Made by a program: the position numbers and the translations under genes
The notes under the pieces: model-generated
Database searches by the model: none
The model's input: only the letters and a program-made list of their open reading frames with translations
Told to the model about the DNA's origin: nothing
DNA from: DAMCZI01 sp032095175
GTDB taxonomy: Bacteria > Bacillota > Clostridia > Clostridiales > Caloramatoraceae
Reading direction: 5' to 3'
Length of the DNA: 64,000 nt
Assembly (NCBI GenBank): GCA_032095175.1
Contig: DAMCZI010000023.1
Location: 1 to 64,000 of the forward strand
Shown here: positions 1 to 8,640 of the stretch, piece by piece
Layout of the letters: each line of letters starts with the position of its first letter
Numbering within the stretch: the first letter of the stretch is position 1

Positions 1-2
1 TT

Positions 3-1436
3 GCAGTAAATGGTGGATCAGCAGTAGAAAACCAAACAATAAATCATGGAGGTAAGGTAACAGAACCTGGAGCGCCAACAAGGATAGGCTATAACTTTGC
101 AGGCTGGTACACGAGTTCATCCTTTACAACTGCCTTTGATTTTGCAAATACGATAATAACTTCAAATACAACAATATATGCAAAGTGGGTGGAAAGGGTT
201 GGCACAAGTGACTATAGTCGCTATAAAGTAAATAGCTATACTGTAACCTTTGATACTAATGGAGGCAGCCGAATTCCAGCAATAACTGTTAATGAGGGAA
301 ATACAATATCAATGCCAATTGCTCCAACAAAAGCAGGTTACACCTTTGAAGGGTGGTACAAAAATTCAGAATGTACAATATCATGGAATTTTGCAAATGC
401 TAAGATAACTGGAAATATAACTTTGTACTCAAAGTGGATTTTAAATATCTATAATGTAACTTTTGAAACTGATGGTGGAACCTCAATTGGTGGAATAAGT
501 GTAAATTATGATAGTACAATATCATCGCCGAATACTCCCCAAAAATCAAACTACACCTTTGGAGGTTGGTATAAGGATTCGGGATACACAGCTCCATGGA
601 ATTTTAAAACCGATAAGATAACAGAAAACACAACTTTATATGCAAAGTGGATAATTAATATGTATACTGTATCCTATTATGGTAATGGTAATAAAAGTGG
701 TAGTGTTCCAATTGATAATAAAAAGTATAAACTAGATGGTAATGTTACAGTTATGGGTAATGTGGGTAATCTAGCGAAATATGGGTATGTATTTGCTGGT
801 TGGAATACAAAAGCGGATGGAACAGGCGTAAATTATGCTGGAGGAAATGAAAGTTTTAAAATAAAAGGTAATACTGTTTTATATGTAAATTGGATTGTAA
901 AAAATACTGCAAATATAATGGGAACAGTCGTTGATGGTAATAGACCAGTAAATAATGCAACTGTGACTTTGAAAGGTAGGGGTAAAACCTTTGTTACGAG
1001 AACAGATGCCAATGGAACATATGTGATAAAAAACATTCCAGCAGGAAATGGTTTCATATTTACGGTAGCTAAAGCTGGTTACAAAGAGGGTAAAATTACA
1101 GGAATAAAACTAATATCAAATAAGGTAACTTCAGGGATAAATGTTGTACTTAAAAAGCTAAGCAGTGCAAAGGATATTACTGGTTTTACAGTTAAAAACC
1201 AAGTTGGGAAATCAGTAATTAATGTAAAAAATCATACAGTAACCTTCCATGTGAAATATGGGACAGATGTAAAACGTTTTGCACCAAGTATTACAGTATC
1301 TCGAGGAGCAATTATAACACCAGGTTCAAGAGTTAAACAGAACTTTAAAAAGACCATTAGCTATACTGTAAAGGCTGAAGATGGGACAAAGCAGATATGG
1401 ATAGTAAAATGTGTAATTGATCCTAAAGAAAAATAA
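3..1436 (+). CDS. InlB B-repeat surface protein, 5' end outside window
   Basis: The reading frame is open from the first bases of the window, so the start lies upstream. Four InlB B-type (Listeria-Bacteroides, Flg_new) repeats are visible, each with a GY.F.GWY/GWN core and ending in LYAKW, LYSKW or LYVNW. A carboxypeptidase-regulatory-like beta domain (TVVDGNRPVNNATVTLKG, near 925-1150) follows, and then a C-terminal Ig-like domain (VTFHVKYGTDV...SYTVKAEDGT). Proteins of this design are secreted or cell-surface adhesin-like. No LPXTG or SLH anchor occurs at the C-terminus seen here, so anchoring must lie upstream or be absent. The ligand cannot be told from sequence. Confidence 0.85.
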   Translation, partial: AVNGGSAVENQTINHGGKVTEPGAPTRIGYNFAGWYTSSSFTTAFDFANTIITSNTTIYAKWVERVGTSDYSRYKVNSYTVTFDTNGGSRIPAITVNEGNTISMPIAPTKAGYTFEGWYKNSECTISWNFANAKITGNITLYSKWILNIYNVTFETDGGTSIGGISVNYDSTISSPNTPQKSNYTFGGWYKDSGYTAPWNFKTDKITENTTLYAKWIINMYTVSYYGNGNKSGSVPIDNKKYKLDGNVTVMGNVGNLAKYGYVFAGWNTKADGTGVNYAGGNESFKIKGNTVLYVNWIVKNTANIMGTVVDGNRPVNNATVTLKGRGKTFVTRTDANGTYVIKNIPAGNGFIFTVAKAGYKEGKITGIKLISNKVTSGINVVLKKLSSAKDITGFTVKNQVGKSVINVKNHTVTFHVKYGTDVKRFAPSITVSRGAIITPGSRVKQNFKKTISYTVKAEDGTKQIWIVKCVIDPKEK

Positions 1437-1460
1437 ATATTAACCTTTGATACCTAAGAA

Positions 1461-1518
1461 AACTCCAAAAACGTGGTGCGGTATAATACATACACACTAT
1501 GCGCTTTTGGAGTTTTTT
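1461..1518. terminator. Terminator, probably bidirectional
   Basis: AACTCCAAAA at 1461-1470 pairs with TTTTGGAGTT at 1505-1514, followed by T-rich DNA. It lies between the surface-protein gene and the convergent AraC-family gene. The 34-nt loop is long for a simple terminator. Confidence 0.55.
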
Positions 1519-1625
1519 ATGATGCTGTTTGAAAATTAAAATAGAACACCCTCGTCATTAGTTAGTGAAAGAGTTTTTCCTAAGTTTATTAATTAAAATA
1601 ACTGAGATGACAAATCTGTCCCCTC

Positions 1626-2516
1626 TTATAAAATCGAAATAGGAAAATATAAATCGCATTCACAGTAATGCTTGTTGCATTTTGCATAGTTTATACGTTC
1701 AAAGCTAAAGGTTTCTTTTAGATCAAATTGAACCTTTGGCATCCAGGTAGTAAAAATATATTTCCAGATATCTGCTAAAGTCCTTGATGAGATTTCTTCT
1801 GGACTATGGGGTCCCATATATGTAAAAACACCATATTTGTGTGGAGGTACATGTTTTACTTTCATGTCAGGTGGTATAATACTGTTTTCGTTGATTTGGA
1901 TAGAAGGCTGGTAGAATGTATAGCTGCTTATGTTATCAGGAACAGTAGTGAACCCAATATATACATCTTTTTCTACAGGATTGAAAACTCTTAGACGATG
2001 GTTGCAAAAAAAGTCCTTGCCATATTTATTCGCTATTTGGGATTTCATGTTTTCCTCTATATCCACGATATATTCAAGCCCTGCAATCGAAAAGGCAGGT
2101 AATATGGTTATTGAATTTAAAAAGACAAGTCCTTCTCCTGCACTGTTCATAAAATCTGCATTGAATCGGTCTAAAATTTCTAAAGGGCAGGGATTTCTGC
2201 GCCATTTTGCTGGGGTGGTTTTGAACTCTTCCTTAAAAACTCTGTTATAGGTTCTTTCACATCCAAAGGAGTATTTTGAAGAAATAAATTCAATGCTGTT
2301 GTGGTCATGGATTAAATCCCCTAGAGATAGGGCAATTCTTCTCCTACGAACATATTCCATCAAGCCTGTAGAGGTAGCACCTTTCCATATTCGCAGCAAA
2401 TGGAATTTTGAAATATTTACGTTTTCTGATATATTGTCAAGATTTAAAGGTTCTAAAAGATTATTTTCAATATATTCAGTTGTGTTGTTTATTATTTCTA
2501 ACAAATAATTATCCAT
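1626..2516 (-). CDS. AraC-family regulator with GyrI-like effector domain
   Basis: The N-terminal 110 residues form a two-helix-turn-helix AraC/XylS DNA-binding domain (LDNISENVNISKFHLLRIWK; second motif ending FKTTPAKWR). The rest resembles a GyrI-like/BmrR effector-binding domain, including KVKHVPPHKYGVFTYMG. I place the start at 2516 because GGAG stands nine bases before that ATG, while a longer frame to 2564 has no ribosome site and begins at a TATGATTATA-like -10. The gene is divergent from the nucleotidyltransferase-UvrA pair and may control it, as AraC/GyrI-like proteins often sense drugs or other small hydrophobic molecules. That pairing is inference. Confidence 0.8.
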   Translation of the reverse strand: MDNYLLEIINNTTEYIENNLLEPLNLDNISENVNISKFHLLRIWKGATSTGLMEYVRRRRIALSLGDLIHDHNSIEFISSKYSFGCERTYNRVFKEEFKTTPAKWRRNPCPLEILDRFNADFMNSAGEGLVFLNSITILPAFSIAGLEYIVDIEENMKSQIANKYGKDFFCNHRLRVFNPVEKDVYIGFTTVPDNISSYTFYQPSIQINENSIIPPDMKVKHVPPHKYGVFTYMGPHSPEEISSRTLADIWKYIFTTWMPKVQFDLKETFSFERINYAKCNKHYCECDLYFPISIL

Positions 2517-2585
2517 ATTTTTATACTCCAGCAATTTTTGTCCTGTATTTATAAAAACGTCCATGTATAATCATACCATAAGCTA

Positions 2586-2744
2586 AGGCACATTAAAAAT
2601 ATAATTAAGTCATCTTACTCGTCCTTCTAATTCTTTTCGTTGTTACTCAATCACTTACATACAGCTAGTATGCGCGTGATTGAGTGCCTAGAAAATAATT
2701 AAAATTACTTCGCAATCTGACTCATTTATTTTTTTAATGTGCCT
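2586..2744. repeat. MITE-like inverted-repeat element, copy 1 (divergent)
   Basis: AGGCACATTAAAAA at the left end is mirrored by TTTTTAATGTGCCT at the right. An internal ACTCAATCAC/GTGATTGAGT pair adds a second hairpin. Its ends match the elements at 17101-17258 and 37044-37318 (AGGCRTATTAAA type), and an AAGTCA...TACT.CGTC internal motif is shared. It occupies most of the 2517-2900 gap between the divergent genes. The remaining 150 bases hold the downstream promoter region, with no gene seen. Confidence 0.65.
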
Positions 2745-2900
2745 AATGGAAAACGAAAATGCTGCTTCCACTTTTTTGAATGCTATTCATGAAACTCACG
2801 CATGATGCAGTAAAATCACAGTGGAGGTTATATTTTCGTGTCCATAAGTGATAAAATAATTGTTTGTTTATTAAAAAATTTAAAGAAAGGATTTGAGATT

Positions 2901-3815
2901 ATGGATGATGTACAACAGGCCGAATTAAAAGAACGATATACTGCTGCAGTGAATAGCTTTATCAGTAAAGTAAAGGATGATCCTAATGTCATTGCAGTCA
3001 TTGTCTGCGGAAGTCTTGCCTATGATATGATATGGGAAAAAAGCGATATTGACATGACAGTGGTTGTTCGTGACCAGACTCTCAAGAACGATAACTATTC
3101 TATCATAGAAGATGGCATTACAATCAATGTTTATCTCATGGTAAGAAGTGCATTCAAAAGGGGGATGGAAAGAAACATCGGTGGGTCATTTTCCCAATCT
3201 TACTTTTCAAAGGGTAAAATAGTTTATACAACGGATGATAGTTTGTATGACTATTATGAGGATCTCAAAAATCTGGGTAGTGATGATATTGCATTGTCAG
3301 CATTTTATATAGCAAGTATTCTTGTAGGCATATATGACAAGTGCCAAAAGTGGCTGATAGTTAGAAAGGATCCTCTATATGCCCAGTATTATCTTTTAAG
3401 GGCTGCTGAAGTCATAGCAAACATGGAACTCTGTCTAAATGGTGAACCATCCTCACGTGAATCAATCCAGAAGGCTCTTGCTATTAAGCCAGAAGTGCTT
3501 AAGACTTTTTACCAGGATGCAATGTCTCATCACTTTAGTGAAGAAGAGATTATAAAAGCTATTGAGAAGATTGATAAATATCTGGAACATAATCTAGATA
3601 TAATAAAAAAGCCTGTAATTGAATTCATGTCTGATCAGGAGATAAAAACGAGTACCCTTATTGCTAAGCATTTTCATATGGAGAGCCATTTTATTATTGA
3701 TATATTTGACTATCTGGCTGAGAAAGGTGTTATTGAAAAGGTATCCCAGACAATACGCATAACCCCTAAAAGCAAGCTGGCTGTTGAAGAACTTGGTTAT
3801 CTTTATATTCCTTAA
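2901..3815 (+). CDS. Nucleotidyltransferase-domain protein
   Basis: The N-terminus has the minimal nucleotidyltransferase signature: VIVCGSLAYD followed by KSDIDMTVVV, the GS...D.D metal-binding pattern. The rest is a helical region with a winged-helix-like C-terminus (STLIAKHFHMESHFIIDIFDYLAEKGVIEK). I start at the ATG at 2901, preceded by AAAGGA at suitable spacing. A longer GTG frame from 2838 lacks a site. Such proteins transfer a nucleotide to a small molecule or protein, and some inactivate antibiotics, but the substrate is unknown here. It lies 33 bases before the UvrA-like gene, probably in one operon. Confidence 0.75.
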   Translation: MDDVQQAELKERYTAAVNSFISKVKDDPNVIAVIVCGSLAYDMIWEKSDIDMTVVVRDQTLKNDNYSIIEDGITINVYLMVRSAFKRGMERNIGGSFSQSYFSKGKIVYTTDDSLYDYYEDLKNLGSDDIALSAFYIASILVGIYDKCQKWLIVRKDPLYAQYYLLRAAEVIANMELCLNGEPSSRESIQKALAIKPEVLKTFYQDAMSHHFSEEEIIKAIEKIDKYLEHNLDIIKKPVIEFMSDQEIKTSTLIAKHFHMESHFIIDIFDYLAEKGVIEKVSQTIRITPKSKLAVEELGYLYIP

Positions 3816-3848
3816 TATATATTTTCAAAAGAAAAGAGGGGATTTAAT

Positions 3849-6719
3849 ATGTCTGTCAGAACAAGTATTGAAATATCAGGAGCAAAGCAGAATAACTTAA
3901 AGAATATATCTGTAGAGATTCCCAGGGATAAGCTGACGGTCATCACTGGTGTATCTGGCTCTGGAAAATCTTCACTTGCCTTTGATGTAATTTATGGGGA
4001 AGGGCAAAGGCGTTTTCTTGATTCCGTCTCAAACTTCGCTAAAAGCCGTATCAGTCAATTAAAAAAAGCCAAGGTAGATTATGTAAGGGGGTTGTCTCCT
4101 GTTATTGCCATTGAGCAGAAAAAAGGAAATAACAACCCACGTTCAACGGTAGGTACAGTAACTGATATCAATGATTATATGAGACTTTTGTTTTCTACAG
4201 CAGGTGTAGGAAAGTGTCCTGAGTGTGGTCAACCACTAAAACAATTGTCAGCAGCACAGATTGCAGAACATATTTCAACATTACCTGTTGGAACCGTCAT
4301 TGAGCTTAGAGCACCTATATATAAGATATTTGGAGAAGATTATGACTATACCTTCCATAAATTAAGAGAAAAAGGTTATAAAAATTTGCTGGTTGATGGT
4401 GAACCTTTTTCTTTATCTGAAAAAAGGGAGCTTGATGAGAGTAAGACCTATAAAATCGAATTAATAATAGATCGTTTTACCTTAAAACAGGATACCTATA
4501 TCCAAATTACAAAATCCATTGAGGCTGCCATGATTGCATTGGATGAGGATATTATGATAAAGGTGGAGGTTATTGGAGGGGTAGACAGTTCATTCTACAC
4601 TAATTTTGGATGTCCTGAGCATCACTTCACTTTGTGTGAAATGCAGCCCTTCCATTTCTCCTTCAACTCACCTGCAAGCGCATGCCATACATGTCTGGGA
4701 GTAGGAATGTCCTATGTTGTGGAGCCGCGCTTTTTGATTGTTTCCCCAGAAAAAAGTATAAATAAAGGTGCATTAAGAAACACAGTTTTCAATGCCGCGG
4801 GTAAGGATAGCTACAGGACGGTTATGATGTACAGCTTATCTCAGAAATACAACTTTAGCCTAGATACACCTTTTAGGGATCTTCCAAAGCATATTCATGA
4901 GATTCTTTTTTATGGAACAAAGGGAGAACTAGTAGAAATGCTGCAGCCACCCTTTTCTAAGAAAAAGAACTGGATAACTGGCAGAGCTAGACCCTTTGCA
5001 GGCTTTGTCCATGAGTTAGAGAGCTGGTACAAACATTATATAAGGAAGACATCTACCAGTGAAGCCTTTGAACCCAGTTTCATTAAGGATTGCATGATAG
5101 AAAAAATCTGTCCAGAATGTAAGGGCGCTAGACTTAAAGCCCAGAGGCTTATGATTACTGTTGGCGGAAAGAATATAGATCAATTGAGTAGAATGCAGCT
5201 TCCAGAACTTCTGGATTGTTTACAGTCCTTGAGCTTTGAGGAAGATATTAAAGATGTTGCTGATTCAATTATCCGTGAAATAAGCTCAAGACTGGAGCTT
5301 TTGATTGATATAGGGCTTCACTATATAAGCCTTGGTAGAAGGAGTGACAGCATTTCCGGTGGTGAGATGCAGAGAATTAAGATGTCCACACAAATCAGTA
5401 GTGAGCTTATGGGTATGCTATATGTAATGGATGAGCCTAGCATAGGGTTACACCCGCGAGATTCCAGCAGAGTTATAGACACCATGAAAAAGCTTAGGGA
5501 CATAGGAAATACTGTTATTGTTGTGGAACATGATATAGATACAATAAAAAGTGCTGATCACATCATCGAAATAGGTCCTGGACCTGGTGTACATGGTGGT
5601 AATATAGTAGCATCTGGTACAATTGAAGATATTATGAGTGAACCAGAATCAATAACCGGGCAGTACTTGTCTGGTGCAGTAAATATACCTGTACCTAAGA
5701 AGCGCAGGAACCTTGGAGATAATTTCTTGTCTATTCAGGGTGCAAGGGAGAACAACTTGAAAAATGTAGATATTGATATACCTCTTGGTGTATTTATCTG
5801 TGTTACAGGTGTTTCTGGTTCTGGTAAGAGCTCATTAATCAACGAGATACTTTATAAGCAGCTTAAGGTTGATAAAACTGGTGCCAGGATTGCTCCTGGA
5901 GAACATGATTTCCTATTTGGAGCGGATTTAATAAACAATGTAATAAATATTGATCAATCTCCCATTGGTAGAAACAGCAAATCAAACCCAGCGACCTATA
6001 TAGGTATCTATGATAGAATACGTAAGATATTTGCAATGCAGCCTGAAGCAGTGGCTCGTGGGTACAAGGAGATTGATTTCAGTCTAACCCATGCCAGTGG
6101 AACCCGATGTGAGCACTGTGGTGGAGATGGAATCATTGTTACAAACCTGCAGTTCATGGCAGATATTGAAACCATTTGCCCTGTGTGTAAAGGAATGCGC
6201 TTTTCCAACGAAGGGCTTGAGATTAAATACAAGCAAAAAAGCATTGCAGATGTATTGGAAATGACTTTTGAAGAGGCACTTGATTTCTTTAAGGACAGCA
6301 AGTATCTCAAGCATAAGTTAGGAATTATTAATGAATTGGGATTAGGCTACATGAGGCTTGGCCAAAGCTCAACAACCCTATCTGGGGGTGAGGCTCAAAG
6401 AGTGAAGTTGGCCTATGAGCTGTCAAAGATCAAGAGAGGGGCACACAACCTGTATATACTGGATGAGCCTACTACAGGACTTCATCTTTCAGATATTCAA
6501 AAACTGCTTACTTGTCTGAGCAAACTTGTTGACCAGGGACATACAGTACTGGTGATTGAACATAATTTAGATGTCATCAAATCAGCAGACTACATCATCG
6601 ATATGGGTCCAGAAGGCGGCAATGGAGGAGGAAATGTTGTTGCAGAAGGTACTCCAGAACAGGTAACAAGAGTTAAAGCCTCTTATACCGGGAAATTTCT
6701 AAAGACAGTTCTAAAATGA
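3849..6719 (+). CDS. UvrA-family ABC ATPase (UvrA paralogue)
   Basis: This 956-residue protein has two ABC ATPase modules. Both have Walker A GVSGSGKSS; the signatures are ISGGEMQRIKM and LSGGEAQRVKLA; the Walker B regions end YVMDEPSIGLHPRD and YILDEPTTGLHLSD. CXXC zinc pairs appear in the first half (CPEC, CPEC) and around the second-module finger (CEHC...CPVC). Length fits UvrA, but the region between the first Walker A and signature is divergent (RPFAGFVHELESWYKHYI), closer to UvrA2/DrrC-like paralogues. UvrA recognises distorted DNA with UvrB; paralogues next to small-molecule-modifying genes are often tied to resistance to DNA-binding compounds. No uvrB or uvrC is nearby, so housekeeping excision repair is less likely. 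Confidence 0.82.
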   Translation: MSVRTSIEISGAKQNNLKNISVEIPRDKLTVITGVSGSGKSSLAFDVIYGEGQRRFLDSVSNFAKSRISQLKKAKVDYVRGLSPVIAIEQKKGNNNPRSTVGTVTDINDYMRLLFSTAGVGKCPECGQPLKQLSAAQIAEHISTLPVGTVIELRAPIYKIFGEDYDYTFHKLREKGYKNLLVDGEPFSLSEKRELDESKTYKIELIIDRFTLKQDTYIQITKSIEAAMIALDEDIMIKVEVIGGVDSSFYTNFGCPEHHFTLCEMQPFHFSFNSPASACHTCLGVGMSYVVEPRFLIVSPEKSINKGALRNTVFNAAGKDSYRTVMMYSLSQKYNFSLDTPFRDLPKHIHEILFYGTKGELVEMLQPPFSKKKNWITGRARPFAGFVHELESWYKHYIRKTSTSEAFEPSFIKDCMIEKICPECKGARLKAQRLMITVGGKNIDQLSRMQLPELLDCLQSLSFEEDIKDVADSIIREISSRLELLIDIGLHYISLGRRSDSISGGEMQRIKMSTQISSELMGMLYVMDEPSIGLHPRDSSRVIDTMKKLRDIGNTVIVVEHDIDTIKSADHIIEIGPGPGVHGGNIVASGTIEDIMSEPESITGQYLSGAVNIPVPKKRRNLGDNFLSIQGARENNLKNVDIDIPLGVFICVTGVSGSGKSSLINEILYKQLKVDKTGARIAPGEHDFLFGADLINNVINIDQSPIGRNSKSNPATYIGIYDRIRKIFAMQPEAVARGYKEIDFSLTHASGTRCEHCGGDGIIVTNLQFMADIETICPVCKGMRFSNEGLEIKYKQKSIADVLEMTFEEALDFFKDSKYLKHKLGIINELGLGYMRLGQSSTTLSGGEAQRVKLAYELSKIKRGAHNLYILDEPTTGLHLSDIQKLLTCLSKLVDQGHTVLVIEHNLDVIKSADYIIDMGPEGGNGGGNVVAEGTPEQVTRVKASYTGKFLKTVLK

Positions 6720-6731
6720 TATGAGTGGAAT

Positions 6732-6766
6732 AAAAATACCCGCTGGCGCGGGTATTTTTGTTTTAC
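6732..6766 (+). terminator. Rho-independent terminator of the uvrA-like operon
   Basis: AAAAATACCCGC at 6732-6743 pairs perfectly with GCGGGTATTTTT at 6748-6759 across a four-base loop, followed by a T-rich run. It can serve both the upstream gene and the convergent peptidase gene. Confidence 0.9.
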
Positions 6767-6806
6767 AATATTAAAAAAATCACAGGTGATTTTTATTTAT
6801 ATCTGC

Positions 6807-8132
6807 TTATTTTGAAAATATTTCTGGATTCTTACCAATTTCATTACACAAAGATGTAATTACGTTACATGTATTAGATAAATTTTCCTTTTTGATTTTA
6901 TCAGCAGTATCATTATCAGTATGATAATTATCAGATGGACCATATTCAAAATATGCTACTGGTATACCAAGCGTTTCAAAAGCTACGTGATCACTTCTAT
7001 CACTATAATCACGTTTATTATCATATTTAAACTGGTTCATACAACCTACTGCTAAATCAGCAGTTAAAGATTTATTACTTGGATTCAGTGTGTAGACACA
7101 TAATTTATCACCTACACCAACCATATCAGCGTTTATCATTGCAATAGTATTTTCCAAATCATTAGGGCTTAAAGTGTTTGCATAATAATCTGAGCCTACT
7201 AAGCCTATTTCCTCAGCGCCAAATGCAATAAATTTAATATTACAATCGAGTTTTTCCTTTGATAAAACTCTTGCAGATTCCATTATAGTAGATATACCTG
7301 ATGCATTATCATTTGCACCTGGAGTACCTACGCAATCATAGTGAGCTCCAACTATTATGGTTTTAGCATCTTTCTTTTTTGATTTTAATGTTGCAATAAT
7401 ATTTTTTGATGTACTATCTTTGCATTCACTATCAACCTTTATTGTAGCTTTAAGACTTTTTCCTGAAGTTATAGCCGAATTTAAGCTTTCTGCATCAGCT
7501 TTTGATATTGCAACAGCTGGTATTTTGGAAGGTTGAGCCAATGTAGCTGATATAATATCTTGACTGTTAGGATCAAAAAATATAACTCCTACAGCACCTA
7601 GCGAAGCTGCTCTTTCAGCTTTAGCCCTAAATGTTTCTCCACCACGTTGAATAACTACAAGCTTACCATTAACATTAGCCTTTTCTAAATCATTTTGCGT
7701 TCCATTATATCCATTAATCACCTCTGAACATAGACCTTCCTTTGGTGTTTCCTTACTAAATGTTAAAACGTTAGATTTAATTACTTTACTTTCAGGCGAA
7801 TTTATTTTTACTTCTACATTAGAACACTTAAATGCTTGCACTGGAAATTCCTGCTCATCAACACTAAGTCCAATATCTTTAAATTGCTTAGAAATATATG
7901 AGGCGGCATCCTTTTCACCCTCAAATCCAGTTATTCTAGCATCATCTTTTGCTGATAGCTTCTCTATTGTGCTATATATTCTATCTGCTGAGATATCCTT
8001 TGAAAAATCTATGAACTTTATCTTAGTTATATCACTACTAGAAGCCTTTTTTCCGCCAATACTACAAGCTGTAAGTGATAATATGACAATTAGAGAACAA
8101 CACATAAATATTATTTTTTTTACGCATCTCAA
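6807..8132 (-). CDS. M28-family metallopeptidase lipoprotein with PA domain
   Basis: A lipoprotein signal peptide ends in the lipobox LTAC (Cys about residue 23). A protease-associated domain (KLVVIQRGGETFRAKAERAA) is inserted before an M28 zinc-peptidase domain. Metal ligands are seen in VGAHYDCVG, GANDNASG, AFGAEEIGLVGSDYYA, INADMVG and the final YHTDNDT. The protein likely acts as a membrane-anchored extracellular aminopeptidase. I choose the TTG at 8132, seven bases after GGGGGGA; a TTG at 8147 would place the G-run inside the gene. It is monocistronic and separated from its neighbours by terminators or long gaps. Confidence 0.85.
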   Translation of the reverse strand: MRCVKKIIFMCCSLIVILSLTACSIGGKKASSSDITKIKFIDFSKDISADRIYSTIEKLSAKDDARITGFEGEKDAASYISKQFKDIGLSVDEQEFPVQAFKCSNVEVKINSPESKVIKSNVLTFSKETPKEGLCSEVINGYNGTQNDLEKANVNGKLVVIQRGGETFRAKAERAASLGAVGVIFFDPNSQDIISATLAQPSKIPAVAISKADAESLNSAITSGKSLKATIKVDSECKDSTSKNIIATLKSKKKDAKTIIVGAHYDCVGTPGANDNASGISTIMESARVLSKEKLDCNIKFIAFGAEEIGLVGSDYYANTLSPNDLENTIAMINADMVGVGDKLCVYTLNPSNKSLTADLAVGCMNQFKYDNKRDYSDRSDHVAFETLGIPVAYFEYGPSDNYHTDNDTADKIKKENLSNTCNVITSLCNEIGKNPEIFSK

Positions 8133-8361
8133 AATAAATCCCCCCAAAAATTATTAATAAATATAATTTTTATTTTTTAATACATGAAATTGTAAATTTA
8201 TCCTCCTTTCATTTGCAGTTAAATAATAATTATAAGAGTTTTATTAATAATATAATTTAACTACGATGCCTTGTTTTGAAATTATAACAATATATTACCA
8301 TCTAATTCTAATTAGTTCTAGTTGCTATTAAAATATTAAATGATTTTGAAAGAATCAGGTT

Positions 8362-8477
8362 ATATTAATCGCACTAAAGATATTACATTAGGTGTTGTGC
8401 GATTAATGAATCAAGGAATATGATCTCGTATAAATATTTAGGGTTGAGCAATGTAGAATCATTTATGCAAAACATAT
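8362..8477 (+). repeat. 116-bp two-hairpin dispersed repeat, copy 1
   Basis: The unit starts ATATTAATCGCAC and ends AAAACATAT. TTAATCGCAC pairs with GTGCGATTAA, and a second stem pairs the segment around CGTATAAAT with ATTTATGC, enclosing a conserved GGGTTGAGCAATGTAGAAT loop. Near-identical copies lie at 26348-26463 and 31395-31510, and a reversed, decayed one at 38266-38380. It sits in the 8133-8640 gap upstream of the sigma-factor gene, in which I see no other gene. Confidence 0.85.
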
Positions 8478-8640
8478 TGAACATTCTATTTTAATATGGG
8501 AATACCATAGCCTATAATTTTGCTTTATATGAGTTTGGAATGATATGGTAAAATATAAATAAAAAATATATTTTATTGCAAAGGAAAAGTGTAAAACATG
8601 GCTCTTTATATATAAGAACAATTAATAAGGGGTGTTATGT

